From Acetobacteroides hydrogenigenes (GTDB lineage: Bacteria; Bacteroidota; Bacteroidia; Bacteroidales; ZOR0009), in contig NZ_SLWB01000011.1 of NCBI RefSeq assembly GCF_004340205.1, positions 62,001 through 126,000 of the forward strand: a stretch of 64,000 bases of DNA, written 5' to 3'. Below the pieces are notes generated by a model. That model saw nothing but the letters and a program-made list of their open reading frames with translations. It was not told where the DNA came from and did no database searches. Shown piece after piece: positions 63,204 through 64,000 of the stretch. Each line of letters starts with the position of its first letter. Within the stretch, counting starts at the first letter, position 1. The position numbers and the translations under genes were made by a program.

Positions 63204-63321
63204 CCCCGCCCTTTCCTGTCAATATGGCAAGTGCACCTGACAACCAGCCCAAAAAGACGCTCCTACGTTGCCAAATTTTCAGCAATCCCCGCCTACGCTC
63301 CCAGCATTTCCTGACATTAGG

Positions 63322-63741
63322 ACTTCCGACTATCGGTTTGTACTGCTGAATCCGCTCAGTAGTACTTCCAGCCTCCTGTTTGTACTGCTGAATTCGTTCA
63401 GTAGTACTTCCGCCTACCCATTTGCACCGTTGTACATTTACAAGAGTACTTTCATCTACCCGTTTGTACCGTTGTACATTTACAATAGTACTTCCATCGA
63501 CCCGTTTGTACTAACACCTCTGCGTGTTTATACTTTTGGGCACCAGTTTTCACTAACACCTCCGCGTGTTTCTACTTCTGGGCATCGGTTTGTACTAACA
63601 CGTTTGCGTGTTTCTACTTCCTCCTACCCGTTTGCACTAACACCTCCGCGTGTTTCTACTTCCGGGCATCGGTTTGCACTAACACGTTTGCGTGTTTTCA
63701 CTTCCGACTAACCGTTTGTACTAGCAACTCCAGAGGGTTGA
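63322..63741. repeat. Array D: ten exact 42-bp units
   Basis: Ten units of exactly 42 bp with no indel. Each has a fairly constant half, near ACTTCCGnCTACCCGTTTGT, and a half that is an inverted repeat. The inverted repeat changes along the array in a paired manner: CTGA/TCAG in units 1-2, TTGTA/TACAA in units 3-4, AACAC/GTGTT in units 5-9, CAAC/GTTG in unit 10. The two halves are both 21 bp and share a TACT-n11-GT skeleton. It lies upstream of the htpG promoter; no small-protein gene is adjacent. Confidence 0.92.
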
Positions 63742-63770
63742 ACTTTCTTCTAGCCAATAGTCCTCCAAAC

Positions 63771-63802
63771 AAAAAGCGCCTCCCACACGGTGAAAGGCGC
63801 TC
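63771..63802 (-). terminator. Intrinsic terminator of the DUF6263-like gene
   Basis: Arms GAGCGCC and GGCGC with a T5 run on the minus strand, 20 bases past the stop codon. Confidence 0.85.
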
Positions 63803-63821
63803 GCTATCTCTTTTCTAATCG

Positions 63822-64000
63822 TTACTGGGTAACGCTTCCGGTATTCGTAATCGTTATTGGAACCTGCATCCCATTTGGCATTTGAGCATTGGGTAAGAAC
63901 TCAAGATTCCCCTTTAGGTTTTGGCTAAAGGTGCTTTTGATAATCCATCCCGTTTTCACATCTATGGTAACGTCCCCTTCGGTTGTTCCGTTAATGGCAT
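63822..64000 (-). CDS. C-terminal end of a DUF6263-like protein (partial)
   Basis: The window ends inside a minus-strand gene; 58 residues up to the stop at 63822 are visible. They include EGDVTIDVKTGWIIKSTFSQNL-type sequence and end in a Thr-rich beta strand (VPITITNTGSVTQ). The DVKTGW pattern fits the end of DUF6263 proteins, secreted Bacteroidota proteins of unknown function. Everything upstream is outside the window. Confidence 0.6.
   Translation of the reverse strand, partial: AINGTTEGDVTIDVKTGWIIKSTFSQNLKGNLEFLPNAQMPNGMQVPITITNTGSVTQ

Noticed and set aside
63154-63285. N-terminal extension of HtpG by 44 residues
   Set aside because: The extension has no match to the family and contains the likely promoter; MQKGKIGV at 63153 is the conserved start.
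63268-63711. 147-codon ORF with a 14-residue repeat over array D
   Set aside because: 42 is a multiple of 3, so any such array keeps frames open. The unit is defined by paired DNA arms, not by codon pattern, and no start context or family match is visible.

Overview
The window looks like a chromosomal segment of a Bacteroidota bacterium, probably order Bacteroidales. The evidence is the gene content (GldF/GldG next to dnaN, two TonB-dependent receptors with carboxypeptidase-like N-terminal domains, DUF4407, DUF4340, DUF6769 and DUF6263 type proteins, a small glycine-tailed RRM protein) and promoters that fit the Bacteroidota TTTG - 19/20 nt - TAnnTTTG pattern. The family-level placement cannot be read from the sequence. 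No rRNA, tRNA, CRISPR array or prophage was recognised.

Layout. 1-3.6 kb: membrane protein tail, TerC-type transporter, small zinc-finger protein, GNAT enzyme and small unknowns. 4.0-7.2 kb: a 22-bp repeat array, a small helical protein, and a coiled-coil/DUF4407 pair. 7.3-17.7 kb: secreted alpha-L-fucosidase, class II aldolase, a gate-domain membrane protein, phosphohexomutase, and the methionine operon metY-metX-hom behind a SAM-I riboswitch. 18.4-32.5 kb: an accessory region with a metal-type TonB receptor, NamZ-like muramidase, a RAYT transposase with REP hairpins and two decayed RAYT copies, a second TonB receptor, a PIN-domain pair, a 21-bp array with a small protein, and an esterase. 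32.5-50 kb: housekeeping genes (ALDH, RsmE, YciO/Sua5 type, RRM protein, radical SAM enzyme, YceI, META lipoprotein, HAD phosphatase, dnaN, DUF4340-GldG-GldF, M28 peptidase, esterase). 51-53.5 kb: a third 21-bp array with a small protein, plus a secreted protein that is a paralogue of one at 47.6 kb. 54-59.3 kb: branched-chain amino-acid genes ilvB-ilvN-ilvC and ilvA. The ilvBNC leader carries two successive leader-peptide attenuators. 59.8-64 kb: MFS transporter, htpG with a possible sigma-54-type promoter, a fourth array (exact 42-bp units), and the end of a DUF6263-like gene.

The most unusual signal is a set of four intergenic arrays (about 4.0, 29.1, 51.4 and 63.3 kb). Their consensus sequences are mostly unrelated, but all share a 21-22 bp (or 2 x 21 bp) period, almost no indels, and units with dyad symmetry whose two arms change together. 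Three of the four lie directly upstream of, and in the same orientation as, a gene for a small soluble alpha-helical protein of unknown function with a charged C-terminal tail. This recurring array-plus-small-protein arrangement is the best candidate here for an undescribed system. The ilv tandem attenuator and the SAM-I riboswitch followed by a 26-codon ORF are the clearest regulatory finds.
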